From NCBI GenBank assembly GCA_030549335.1, contig CM060190.1:72492118-72556117 (forward strand): a stretch of 64,000 nucleotides of DNA, written 5' to 3'. This document shows positions 23,751 through 34,966 of the stretch, in pieces. Both the position numbers and the translations under genes were made by a program. Under the pieces are notes generated by a model, which was not told the origin of the DNA, did no database searches, and was given only the letters and a program-made list of their open reading frames with translations. Position 1 is the stretch's first letter; the number at the start of each line of letters is the position of its first letter. The DNA is from Pontederia crassipes. Lineage: Eukaryota; Streptophyta; Magnoliopsida; Commelinales; Pontederiaceae.

Positions 23751-24286
23751 TCAGATATCTAACACTCTCTGCCGTCGCCAATCCCTGTTCTGATTTTTCA
23801 CAGCCTTGCTAGACGCCCTATGACGAAGTTCACGAGTATGTAGACTCGATCTTACTTCTTCCAGAGTAATTGTATCTCTTCCGATGATAACAGATTGTAC
23901 GAAATTTTCGTACGACAGAGGAAGAGACACCAACAGAAGTAGGACAGCATCTTCATCCTCAATCTTCACATATATATTTCGTAATTCCATCAACAGAGTA
24001 TTATCTGATCAAGATGATCTTTCAAAGGGGTACCTTCTTGCATGCGGAGGGTGAACAGACGTTGCTTCAACAACAATTTGTTGGTCAGAGACTTTGTCAT
24101 GTAGAGACTCTCAAGTTTCGACCACAGACCGGCCGCCGTCTCTTGATCGGTGACTTCGATAATCACCTCATCCGTCAGACACAATAGGATCATAGAGTGC
24201 GCCTTCTCTTCCTGTGCCATCAAACTTGCGAGGTCGGACTCTTTTTCTTTGCCCTTCGAGTCTCCCTTTGGTTTGTTCTTCGACAC
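23751..24286 (-). pseudogene. Copia gag fragment
   Basis: Two frames on the minus strand (24286 to 23990, then 23993 to 23751) encode gag of the UBN2 type: SMILLCLTDEVI, TAAGLWSKLESLY, LLLKQRLFTLRM, then KIEDEDAVLLLLVSLP. It is similar to the gag of the copia at 12.7 kb (TAGLWTKLETMY; KIDDEDQTLLLL). The frame changes near 23990. The part upstream of 24286 toward the primer site keeps only short gag-like pieces. No zinc knuckle remains. Confidence 0.75.
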
Positions 24287-24453
24287 GTTCGCGAGCGGCG
24301 CCCATACTCCCTATTGTTTCAAAAGTGTCCGCATCTTGATCTGCCAGAGACTGAAACTATTTCATCCTGTAAATTTCTCGACATTGACGTTGTGCGATGC
24401 CATCTCTACGCCTAACGAAGGATCGATGATGAAGCCTCACTCTGATACCAATT

Positions 24454-25099
24454 TGTTAGGATTTTTCTGCACGAGAGATATTACGCATCGCGAGAAAACC
24501 CGAGAAATTTAAGGCGACGCAGAATTGTATTAGATGGAAGAAACAGAAGAGGATTATAAGATCAGAGGATTGTCCAGGATGATCTTACAAGCCTTGGTTA
24601 CAAGTCCTTTTATAGGGACTTGGAGAAACAAACTTCTACTCTAACTTAAGGACCTAATCCTACTAGGCTTGCAAGCCCCTTCTGTAGAAAAAATCTCCTT
24701 GGAGTAGGAGTAGAAATCTGACTTCCTGAAGACCCTTGAAGATCTCGGCCAACTTGAATTCCTCCCTGGAATCAAATTGGGCCGGGCGCCCAACACGCGC
24801 GCGCCCTGACTGTCCAGTCACTCGGACTGGGACTTCTCTAGGCGTCCTTACTGTCTTCAAGTCTTCCTCCATGTCCAGACTCCATCTTCAAGAGCTCTTC
24901 TGTCCAGAAGGGAGCTCGGTTCTCCAAGAATCCGTCATGTCCTTCTTGACATCGGAAACCGGCCGACTCCTATTTCTACTAAGAGTAAGAATCCTTTCGA
25001 CCCTGCACTTCTCGTCCAAGATCTCTCGAAGTCTCCCTATTACTTCTTTGAATCCAAACAGATTTTCAGTTAAAGTAGAATTCAAGGCATTATTTAACA
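24454..25099 (-). repeat. 5' LTR of the minus-strand copia element
   Basis: It is 646 bp with the same ends as the partner LTR. Open frames in either LTR are on matching positions and are not treated as genes. Confidence 0.85.
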
Positions 25100-25256
25100 C
25101 TGAAAATGGCATAACCACAAAGGTGTCAAAGGACTCATGGATTTTGACAATGCCGTTTTCTCTAAAACCTATTTAACTTGAATGTCACTATTGATTTGGA
25201 TTTTCTTATTGTTTAGAAGATCTCTTATTTAGTAATGATCGGAATATGCTTATTTT

Positions 25257-25300
<44 letters not shown>

Positions 25301-25860
25301 AAATCTTAACTTCACTTATCACCTTCACTATCCTACATGTTAGTATGAAAAGTGTTATCTCCATCCCTCTCAAAATTCATAATTTATGAAAATTGTTTCA
25401 TGGTAAACTTCCTACCTAACAATTTCTCATATGTTTTGATGTCTCTATTGATCCATCTTGTTCTTTATGTGAATTAAATATTAAATATGTGAACCACCTC
25501 TTCTTTGATTATCACGCTAGCCTTAAATTGTGGGATCTCTTCCCAGAGTAGCTAGATTATTCCTTCTCTTTACAAAATTTCTGAAATATGAAAGATTAGG
25601 TATTTGAAGGGAGTGATCTATATTCTTTTACAAATAAATCACATCTTCAATTCTTATTTTCCACCCGCCCTTTGGGATTATGGGACGCTTTACCAATGAT
25701 CTCGCCCGAGTAAGGTGATGTGAGCTTCCTCCTCGAGATTGGGTTAAGCTCAATTTTGATGGGGCTTTCATGGGAGCTATGGAAAGAAGGGTGCAGGCTA
25801 TCTCATCAGAGTGCTTAATGAACTCTTTTTTGTTGTAGAGGCTTTAACAAAAGTTTTCTC
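25100..25860 (+). pseudogene. Decayed LINE 3' part: zinc-binding and RNase H regions
   Basis: Near 25445-25550 the frame reads CSLCELN, VNHLFFDYHASLKLWDLF, the signature of the zinc-binding domain after plant L1 reverse transcriptases (Cys-Cys, then HLFF and LW). Near 25730-25790, WVKLNFDGAFMGAM is the start of the plant RNase H domain. Stops and shifts interrupt it. It is probably the 3' continuation of the LINE at 18142-20575, separated by later insertions. A (TA)n tract is at 25261-25298. Confidence 0.6.
25261..25298. repeat. (TA)n microsatellite
   Basis: About 19 uninterrupted AT units. Confidence 0.9.
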
Positions 25861-25866
25861 ATCTGT

Positions 25867-28800
25867 TGTAACACCCCACGATTTTATTAAGGGTAATATA
25901 GTAATTTTATAATTCAATTAGAGTGTTTGATGGATTGAAGAAAAATTTAAATCCCATTTAGAGTGGAAATCATAATTAGATTGAGATTAGGAATTTTAAT
26001 TTGATTTGAGATTTAAAAGATATATTAATGGATATAGGATTTCCACGTATGATAGGATTGAGAATTTTATGGCTTAAAATATTTTAGTCATTAAAATAAT
26101 ATTTATTATTATTTTAATTTGAAAATTAGATGATAAAATATTATAAAATTAAATAATTCCGAAAATAAAGGAAAAATTGGAAGGATAATACTATTTAATG
26201 AATTTCGGAATTTATTTAATGAAAATAAATCTGAATTAGTTAAATAGATTAATTAAGAGATTAAATTGAAGTTGGATTACAAAAGATAGTTAGAGTTTAA
26301 TGGAGAATTATAAATCTTATAAATAAAGAGATAGGGCCGGCTAAACTCGAAAAAAAGGAAGCGAGAGAAATTATTTCGGTGCGCGGCGTTCTTCGGTGAC
26401 GGACGCAACTTTTCCAACGGCGAAGGCAGGGATTCACATAGGTACGTATTGTGACGTCGTTCTACGGTGTAATCTGGTTTGTATAGTTTTATTACCGTCG
26501 CAAAAATTATTTTGCTTTACTGCCGTAAGGGATTAGGAGAAGGTTAAGGCCGCAAGAAAATAAAAGGAAATTGAGAGAGAATTAAGGGAGTAAAAATCAA
26601 AAGAGAGAGAAAAGAGGAGGAAGTCAAAGGACGAAAGATGAAGGAGAAATTCAAAGTTGTTGGCCAAAAACAAATTGGCCGTAGCATGATTGGAGGGGGG
26701 AGAAGAGATGAGGGCTTAAGAAGAGTTGAGAGAGAGGGATGCTGTGACACAGTAGAAAAGAAGAAAAAAAAAATGCGTGCAGGTTGATAGAAGAGAGAAG
26801 TTGAGAGAGAAAAGCAAATAAAAAAATGAAATAAGGGAAAAGAGGTGTTACGCCCGCAAAAGGAGGAATAGAAGAGGTTAAAAAAAAATAATAAAAGGGG
26901 ACATGTGCAAATTACGGCCAAGAAAAGGTGAAGAAAAGAAAAAGGGAATAAAGGTGGGATATTATGGCCAAAACGGATTGGCCGGTTGCGGTCAAAATCC
27001 GATCGACTATGGAAAAAAAAATGGAAAAAAAAGGAGTTGGAAGGTTACGGCCGTAATGGATAGGAGGAAGATTTAGAGAGAGAATTAAAAAAAAAGAAAT
27101 AGGTTGGAAAAAAAATAGAGAGAGAAGATGCCAAGAAATAAGACGTAGGTCTAGAAAGAAATAAAATGAAAAACGTAGAAAATATATATTTTATTTCTTT
27201 CATTTATGATAGTTCGTTTATTTAATTTCTCGACCAGGAAAAGAAAAATAGAATATATAGAGAAAAAGGATTGGAGTAATTGCTGGGACAAAATTCAGCA
27301 TTGGTACAATTAATTTACGATCAGAAACAGAGTTATGTTTCAACCAACTTGAGGTACGTAGGGGGATCCCCATGGCGTCGGTTTTCCGCGACATGGACCC
27401 CAAAACTCTTCTTCATTATACATAAATTATATATTATTTTGCATCGATTGAATATTGAATGACATAGATATGACCTCCGAAAATTATGTTGGAAACATAA
27501 TTTTTGATGGTGACAAAATCCGGTATGGATTCTGTTTGACACGGCTTGGATTCCATTTAGCACGATCCGGGTAATGATCAACGCGGATTGAGTTCTGGAA
27601 TAGAAAACATAATTTTCATGAATTGATTTATAGTTTATTGGATTGTTAAGATCGTTAGTCATTGCCGATCATTTGATTAACATATCTGATTTTATTACGA
27701 TCATATCTGATCATATTATCATCATATTGATTATTATTATCATTATACCCAATCATGATATTGATTATGATATTGATCCATTGACCTTATTATTGATTGA
27801 TTCTCATCAAATTATTATCGTATTTGATTTATCGTCATCCTATCTGATCATATCATTGATTAATAGTGATTTTTTGATTGGGTCATGTTTAACCTAAGAT
27901 AATTGTTAAAGATAGGCATCTTAGGTAATTGAGATAAAAGTTGAAAATGTATTGGGCACATGTCTACTGATTGCCACTGGGACTGATTGGGCCTTCGGGC
28001 TAACTGCGCCTACGGGCTGATAGGGCCTTTGAGCTAATATTGCGCCTTCGGGCTGATTGGGCCTTCGGGCTAATATTGCGCCTTCGGGCTAATAGGGCCT
28101 TCGGGCTAACTGCGCCTACGGGCTGATAGGGCCTTTGAGCTAATATTGCGCCTTCGGGCTGATTGGGCCTTCGGGCTGATTGGGCCTTCGGGCTAATATT
28201 GCGCCTTCGGGCTGATAGGGCTTTCGGGCTAACTGCGCCTTCGGATTGATAGGGCCTTCGGGCTAACTATTTTGGTGTGATCCTTCGTCCCCCATCATAC
28301 CCAAACTTATTGATTGAAGTGGCATGGTGTCCCCTAATAATAGAGAGTTCTCTTATTGCGCCCGAAAGGGTTGATCATAACTCCAAAGATGAAATTGATA
28401 ATTGAATTGATGATCGAATTGTTAATAGAATTGCACCCTAGTGGCTGATGGACAATTGATTTCGTCCTAGAGTTTGATAGACTATCGATTTCACACTTAT
28501 GACTGATGGAAAAATTAAATTGCGCATTTATGACTGATGGATAATAAATTATGGCCTTTGTGCCTGATAGATGAATTGATAAATTATTAATAGAATTGAA
28601 TTGATAATTGTTATTGTGGCCTTCATCCACTTTTGGCCAATTGAACATTGATAAATTATTAATTATTAATTGAATTATTTATTGTTGAATTGTAGTCTCC
28701 ATTGACCTCTGATCAATTATATATTATTATGAATAATTGTTTATTGATAGTATTGATATTGATATTGACCACGGTTCATATAAATATTATGGGTGACCCT

Positions 28801-29129
28801 ACGTACTGAGTTATCTCATTGGGCTTTGCCCCTGTATTTGGATCCATACAGGTGATGGTGATGGCGATGGTGAGATGGTTGGTGACTCCTCTGACGGGTG
28901 ACATGCACATGGATATAGGGTCCATTACTATCTAGACGTGGGCCCTAACCCGCAAGTTATTAGATATGGTATAATAGCTTCCGCATATTGTAATAGAATG
29001 TTATAAATTAGTCTTCCGCTTATGTAAGTCAGTTCGTTGACTGGTCAAAGTCAAGGTATAGAATTGAGTGACGTTGTCGAGATAGCCTTCTGGGCAGGCA
29101 AAAGAAAAAAAAAATCTCGGGACGTTACA
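25867..29129 (+). repeat. 5' LTR (3263 bp) of the truncated gypsy element
   Basis: It starts TGTAACACCCC and ends GACGTTACA. Blocks such as AGATAGGCATCTTAGGTAA (near 27912) and ACTGATTGCCACT (near 27966) correspond to parts of the LTRs at 31522 and 38558. It contains GGTTACGGCCGTAATGGAT near 27040 and the UUCG-hairpin array at 27985-28264. Confidence 0.75.
27985..28264 (+). repeat. 16-unit minisatellite of GCCTTCGGGC hairpin units
   Basis: Units of 17-19 bp alternate a spacer (GATT, AACT, GATA or AATATT) with GGGCCTTCGGGCT or GCGCCTTCGGGCT. Twelve units keep TTCG, two have TACG and two have TTTG. Units 2-5 recur exactly as units 8-11, showing a higher-order repeat. In RNA each unit could form a GCC/GGC stem closed by a UUCG or UACG tetraloop. 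Confidence 0.9.
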
Positions 29130-29371
29130 AAGGTATCAGAGCCTAACGAGAGACACTTCTTAGCTGTCTCTAACAGAATAGAGTCCATGTGCACACGTCA
29201 TGAGCAACCACCGCGCCATCAACAAAGAGTCAAGTAAGTTTCTGAACCATGATTAACTTAGATAGCTTACCAATGCAATATGAAATATGGAGTCTTACGA
29301 GGCTATGGATAGAGTAAGGGATGACATAGATCCTTAGACGATGGAAATAGAATTACTTCATTGAAAGTATA

Positions 29372-29465
29372 AGGCAACGCCTAAGGAGGTTATTTCGAAA
29401 GGAATAACCCAAGTTCTAAGGAGGTTATTCTAAGATAGAATAACCAAAATCCTAAGGAGGTTATC
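29372..29465 (+). repeat. Three tandem copies of a polypurine-tract-like motif in the gypsy leader
   Basis: CCTAAGGAGGTTATTTC, TCTAAGGAGGTTATTCT and CCTAAGGAGGTTATCCC occur in a row, separated by AT-rich bits that include GGAATAACC. The core TAAGGAGGTTAT is also exactly the sequence just before the 3' LTR of the complete gypsy element (38545-38556). Confidence 0.8.
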
Positions 29466-29552
29466 CCCATATGATATGGTGTGATGATAGAATAAGTTGT
29501 GGATAGAACACTCATGACAATTTATGTTTTGTGGATACAGATGGAATCAAGG

Positions 29553-30536
29553 ATGAGCTTTTCGCACAACATCCCACGAGCTCCCCGAAGTGGATCCCAG
29601 CGGGCCAATCAGCAGGCCCAAGGTCCTCAAGTCAATGAGCGGCAAGTCCTAAGTCCGAGAACGAATAGACATAATGTACAAGGCCTTTTCATGAATGGAG
29701 TACAGGCCAACGTGCAACAGGAGGAGCAGTTAAGACAAGGATTGCCACCTCATGAATCTCACTCAGCCCACACTGAGCACTCCCAGCCTAGGAGCTTCGA
29801 CCTATCATCTCACCATAATCGAAGGGATACAATAGAAAGATTTCTCAAGTTGCAACCCCCTCAATTTGATGGGAAGGGCGACTTTGAGGATGCGGAGAGC
29901 TGGATTGAGGAGATTGAGCAGATCTTCCTCGAAATGGATTGCGGTGAGGACCGCAAACTGCTCTACGCCAATCGTAAGCTGAAGGGTGAAGCCAGAGAAT
30001 GGTGGAAGGCCGCTAAGCTGACAACGTTCTCAGGACAGGATAATGTCACCTAGGAGGACTTCAAGAAGGCCTTCAGAGATAGATTCATCCCTGCCTACGA
30101 GAGGGGTAGAAAGCAGAAGGAGTACTTAACACTCCAGCAGGGATCGATGACCATCAAGCAATATCTGACAAAATTCTTGAACTTGGAGAAGTACTCAACA
30201 TTGCAGCAATCAGAACTAGATCGAGTGAAGCGTTGGGTGGATGGCCTTAAGCCCAGTCTTCGAGAAAGAGTGAAAGGAGGAAACTGTCAGACCCTCCGAT
30301 TTGCTGAAGAGTTTGCCGTCTATTTAGAAGATGGAGATAAAGCAAGTGACAAGCAACATAATCAAGCATCTACTGACCAATATAGAAACCGACAAGGAAA
30401 GAGATATAGATATCCTGACAAGAAAGACCAACGTAACGATCGTCGGGAAGATAATCAAGGCAAAAGAGGGAATGATTTGGAGTCCAATGAAGGGAAACTA
30501 TTTGGACCCTATATTATTTGTTTTAATCTTTTCTGA
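29553..30536 (+). pseudogene. Gypsy gag, truncated and interrupted
   Basis: I chose the ATG at 29553 (MSFSHNIPRAPRSG) because it aligns with the start of the other gag at 33965 (MIFSNQIPRAPRSG); an in-frame ATG lies 12 bases upstream. The retrotransposon gag domain follows (DTIERFLKLQPPQFDGKGDF, EDAESWIEEIEQIFLEMDC, EAREWWKAAKLTTFSGQ). A TAG at 30051-30053 replaces the Trp codon present in the relative (ITWGEF). The frame then runs to 30536. No zinc knuckle is present before the break. Confidence 0.8.
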
Positions 30537-31226
30537 TCAATTAGTTAATTGTGCTTAATGCTTTTGATTTAATTATTTGGATTTCTGAGTTGAGTACTTA
30601 CCAGTTTGTGGATTATTTAATTTCAGAATTCATTAATTAAATTAATTGATTTTATGTGAAATTAATAATTGACATAAATTTGATAACTAGTGTGTGGAGA
30701 ATCAAGTTTATGTGGTCTTTTAATCTAACCAGTTTGTGGAGTGATTAATAGTCTAGGATTTTCATATTAATGCATCTTAATTTTAATCTTATCTGACGAA
30801 TACCAGTTTGTGGGACTTTAGGTTTGATTAAATTTAAGATAGTTTGATTTACCGGATTAAATAGCAGAATTATCAGTTTGTGGACTCTGTGATATTAATC
30901 TTGTAAATTAATAACTTGAGAAAATTCATAATCCATCTTTAAAGATTAAATTTATCTTTTATGGTTCAAATATTTATCCTGATCTATTTTCATCCTAAGG
31001 CCTAACTTCAACACCATTATCTTATCTTTATCTTATTTTCTTTATTTTATTTCATAAAACTTCTTTCCAAAAATTCATGTTTTTCCTCTCTTATTAATTT
31101 ATAAATCCAGATATTGAATTAATAATATTCCTCGTGGGTTCGACACTCTTACTCTTATTACTATATTACTTGAGCGACTAGTGCACTTGCTAGCAAATTT
31201 TATTGTTACAAATACAACGCATCAGT
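30501..31226 (+). repeat. Unassigned repeat, possible LTR fragment (Tat/Athila-like end)
   Basis: The motif CCAGTTTGTGG recurs near 30600, 30729 and 30802, with CAGTTTGTGGACT near 30872. The right part holds TCGTGGGTTCGACACTCTTA and AGTGCACTTGCTAG, wording familiar from the 3' ends of large plant gypsy LTRs, and ends ACGCATCA. There is no coding sequence. No partner LTR is in the window, so the class is a guess. Confidence 0.4.
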
Positions 31227-31521
31227 TATCGACTTACGGTTCTTTGTATTTTGATGCATAGATAGTTGATCAACTGCATTACAAATTTTATGTGCACTAG
31301 TGGACCTTTGTATTGTTATTATATATTTCAATTGTAGACCAGTTACATTTCTAGTCATGTTGATTGCTTACAAGTTTGATCGTTTTAAAAATATCGTTAA
31401 ATTTACAACACTAATCTATTTTTTTGACATAATCAAAAGTATAAAAATAATCTCAAATGTAACCAAGGTTATTAAAACTAGTTTTAGTGCTTCAAAACTT
31501 ACGAATTTAAATGAGATAAAA
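31227..31521. other. Short AT-rich spacer left of the complete gypsy element
   Basis: Nothing was recognised. The last five bases (TAAAA) are the presumed left target-site duplication of the element at 31522. Confidence 0.4.
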
Positions 31522-33768
31522 TGTAACGACCCTGATTTTTCAGGATTTAATAAATAGATATTTTATTATTTTATTTTGAAAAATATTGTTATTAATATTA
31601 CTATATTTAATAATTCCGAAAATAAAATAAAATTGAGAGGAGTTTGATTAGGGATAGGATTATTCAATTAATTTCGCAATTTATCTAATTAAATATTAAA
31701 ATAAATAGGGAGTGGTTAAAGGGATAAATTAGAGGATTTAATTTGAATGAGATTAGATAATATGGTTAGAGAGTAATTAAAAATCTGTAAACACTATAAA
31801 TAAGAATAGGGGGGTACGAACGTTTTGGCTTCGTCTGCGTGATTTTCGGCTTCGTCTTCGGCGACGTCAGAGAATAAGGCGCGGAGGTACGTAGGGGGGA
31901 TTCCGTTTTCCTATTGTGTCGTAATATTTTACGGTGCAATCTAGTTTGGAATTAAAATTATTACGGCCGCAATATTTATTTGCTATTGCATCGCAAGGTT
32001 TTATAACGCAATCTAATTTTAAATTAGAAGTATTACGGCCGTAAATTTGTTTGGCCCTAATTTTCTGTTCCGGCAGTCAAGAGAGAGAAGAGTAGAGCTT
32101 TACGACCGAGAAAAGGGTGGAGAGAGAATTAGAAAAAAAATGTTTTCGGCCGTAATGGAATAGAGAGGTAGAGAATTTCGGCCGTAAAGGAATAGAGAGA
32201 ATATTAGAGAGAGAAAGGGAAGATGGATTGGCCGTAAGAGAATTAAAAAAAAAAGAAGAAAAGGATGAAGCTTACGGCCGTAATGGAATAAGGGGTAAAA
32301 GTTTACGGCCATAATGGAATAGGGGGTAAAAGTTTATGGCCGTAACAGATAGGGGGTAAAAGTTTATGGCCGTAATGGAATATGGGGTAAAATCTGGAGA
32401 GAGAAAGATGTAGAAAAAAAAAGGGAAGAGAATTTACGGCCGTAAAAATCAGAGAAGATGGAGAGAGAAAAAAAAATGATGTTACGGCCGTAATGAACAG
32501 GAAGGAAGATTTGGAGAGAGAAAATTTCTCCAACCTCTCGGCCAGTACAAAGAGTACACCACCGAGAGTTATTATTTATTTTTGAGTAAATTTTAATTAC
32601 TGATTATTATTATTGTTATTAATTAATTTGATGTATTAATGATATTGTTGGTGATTGATTTGTTTATATTATGATGAACTTTGATTTTGATTGTATTGTT
32701 GACCTACTTAGTTTTGAGTTCAGGATTTATCTAATCAAATTGATAATTTATTTAAAGATAGACATTTTAGGTAAACAAGATAAAAGCCGAAAGCTACTGG
32801 GCCCATGTTCACTGATTGCCATTAAGCCGGGACCAATTGAATTGAATTGAATTGAATGGGACAGATAGTGTAAAAGCTATGGCTGTCCTGTGTATGGCCA
32901 CTCGTCCCCCACCATACACGAACTCATTGAATCGTATCGGGCTTGTCGTGGCACTGATCCCCCACTGGCCTGCATGAAAGTGGCATGGTGTCCCTTAATT
33001 GACTGAGCGCTCCTCATTGAATTAGATAACTCCGAACATTGAAAATCGAATCGAATTGAATTGAATTGAAATTGGAATTGAAGTGAATGGAATTAAATCA
33101 TGGTCATTTGGATATATTGGCATGGAGTTGGCAATTATTATTGCCCTATTGAATTGAATTGTTATTGGCCAATGACCATTGATTATTGAATTAGAAATTG
33201 TTAGTTGAATATCGATCTATTAATCAGGCAATTGATAATTATTAATTGGAACAATTGTTATTGATACATTGGTCTGTTGACCATAGCCTGATATATTGTT
33301 CATATTGATAAATTGTTAATTGATTATTGTATTGACTGCTCAATCGACTCATTATTGATTTTATCTTATTTTCGATTGAGCATATTGATTGTCTTTTAGA
33401 CCCTACGTACTGAGTATTTTTATACTCATGGATATTTCCCTGTACCTGGATCCGTGCAGGTGAGAGAGCTATAGATGATGGTCCTGCAGATGGCTACGCT
33501 CAGTGACAGACAGATGTTGCACATGGCATTAGATCTAGTGATTTAGTTTTATTACTTCCGCACTTATTAGAATTGTAAACTCATGGATGTTTTAGCATTT
33601 CGATTATTATGGATTATTAGTTATTATTTTTGAAAAGTCTTCCGCATTTATGTTTTATATTCTGCACTTTATATATTTTATTCTGCAAAAATATTTTATA
33701 GAAAATTGAGTAGCGCCTCTAGGACGACTCTGAGCACGTGAAAGTCACGTGGGTTTCGGGGCGTTACA
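31522..33768 (+). repeat. 5' LTR of the complete gypsy element
   Basis: It is 2247 bp. It holds the TTACGGCCGTAA palindrome cluster (31970-32490), GAATT-rich repeats near 32838 and 33050, and a TATA-like CACTATAAATAAG near 31792, a plausible promoter. Confidence 0.9.
31970..32490 (+). repeat. Cluster of TTACGGCCGTAA palindromes in the LTR
   Basis: About a dozen perfect or near-perfect copies of the 12-bp palindrome are spread over 520 bp. Between about 32271 and 32393 they form a 31-bp tandem repeat with GGAATAGGGGGTAAAAG. The same cluster is in the other LTR (about 38996-39525). Confidence 0.85.
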
Positions 33769-33964
33769 GAAGGTATCGGAGCCTAAGGAGAGGCACTTCT
33801 TAGTTGTCTCTAAATAGGTAGAATTGAGTTCATGCGCAACTGTCACGAGCAACCACTGCAGCCATCCAGTAGGGTCAAGTAAGTATTGACTTGTGCTATG
33901 TATTATTGAGCTCACACTTATGAATTTTATTGTTATTGTTGTGTGAGAACAGATTCCTTCTAAG

Positions 33965-34966
33965 ATGATATTTTCGAATCAGATACCACGAGCTCCCAGA
34001 AGTGGGTTACAGCGGGCCGGTCAGAAGGCCCAAGGTTCTCAACCTAATAATCAACGTGCCCTGAACCAAGAAATGAGTAGACAACAAGTACATGGCTTCC
34101 AAGTGGATCAGGCCCAGACTAATGGGTACCGAGAGGAACAACTGAGACAGGAACTACTACTATCGGAGTTTCACTCTATGCACACTGAGTACTCGAGTCC
34201 CAATGTGCCACCACATCATGATCGTAAAGACACCATTGAGCGGTTTCTCAGGTTGCAGCCCCCTCGGTTCAGCGGGAAGGGTGACTTTGAGGATGCAGAG
34301 GAATGGATTGAGGAGATAGAACAGATATTCCTTGAGATGGATTGCGACGAGGACCGCAAGATGATTTACGCCACAAGAAAACTGACGGCAGATGCCAGAG
34401 ATTGGTGGAAGGCCACCAAGCTCACTACGTTCTCCGGCCAGGACCACATCACCTGGGGAGAATTCAAGAAGGCGTTCGAGAATCGCTACATACCTGCCTA
34501 TGAAAGGGGCAGAAAACAGAAGGAGCACCTGACACTCCAACAGGGTACTATGACTATAAAGCAGTACCTTTCCAAGTTTCTGAGCCTAGAGAAGTACTCC
34601 ACCTTACAGCAGTCGGAACTTGATCGAGTGAAGCGTTGGGTGGATGGCCTAAAACCCAACCTCAGAGAAAGGGTAAAGGGGGGTAACTGCCAAACCCTCC
34701 AATTTGCTGAAGAATTCACCATTTATCTAGAAGATGGTGATAAGACAGTTGACAAGCAACAAAGTCAAGCATCGGCCAATCAGTATCAGAACATATATGA
34801 AAACAGAGATAGAAGGCAGACTAGGCGAGATCCCCGCCGCAGAGATGATCGCAATTGGGGAAGACCATATCCAGCTAGGAATGAGCCTAACCGCCTAGAG
34901 CACCGTGCAACTACTGCAACAGAATGCATCCCGATGAGTGCTACCGAAGAACTGGAGCGTGCTTGA
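33965..34966 (+). pseudogene. Gypsy gag
   Basis: It begins MIFSNQIPRAPRSG. It contains the gag core (DTIERFLRLQPPRFSGKGDF, EEIEQIFLEMDC, ARDWWKATKLTTFSGQDHITWGEF) and a basic Arg-rich stretch (RDRRQTRRDPRRRDDR). Near 34915 the reading shifts by one base: the zinc-knuckle region (CYRRTGACLNCGKVGHFARDC, 34940-35010) is open in another frame, so gag now ends early at TGA 34964-34966. Gag would form the virus-like particle in the cytoplasm. Confidence 0.85.

Larger units (their letters stand above)
23061..25099 (-). mobile_element. Internally deleted Ty1/copia element, minus strand
   Basis: Two direct LTRs (23061-23722 and 24454-25099) bracket only about 730 bp. The exact 5-bp duplication CTGAA flanks the element (23056-23060 and 25100-25104). 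On the minus strand the primer site TTGGTATCAGAG lies just inside the LTR at 24454, and the polypurine tract AAGGTGGAGATTTG just before the LTR ending at 23722. Only gag remains; protease, integrase and RT are absent. It is non-autonomous and would depend on proteins of a relative. Confidence 0.85.
25867..30500 (+). mobile_element. Ty3/gypsy element, 5' LTR plus gag, 3' truncated
   Basis: A 3.26-kb LTR is followed by a primer site (AAGGTATCAGAGCC at 29130), a leader and gag. The similarity of gag to the complete element at 31522-40798 stops around 30480, and protease, RT, integrase and a 3' LTR are missing. The LTR has the same TGTAAC...GTTACA ends and related internal segments, so both belong to one gypsy lineage (chromovirus-like, judged from the complete relative). 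Confidence 0.75.

Noticed and set aside
26544-26921. 125-codon minus-strand frame, Phe/Ser/Leu-rich
   Set aside because: It is purine-rich LTR sequence read backwards, giving a compositional open frame only.
27643-27897. 84-codon Ile/Asp-rich open frame
   Set aside because: It is low-complexity ATTGAT-type repeat sequence inside the gypsy LTR.
27985-28264. CRISPR-like array
   Set aside because: Units are 17-19 bp with 4-6 bp spacers, all spacers alike, in a plant retrotransposon LTR. This is a minisatellite, not a repeat-spacer array.
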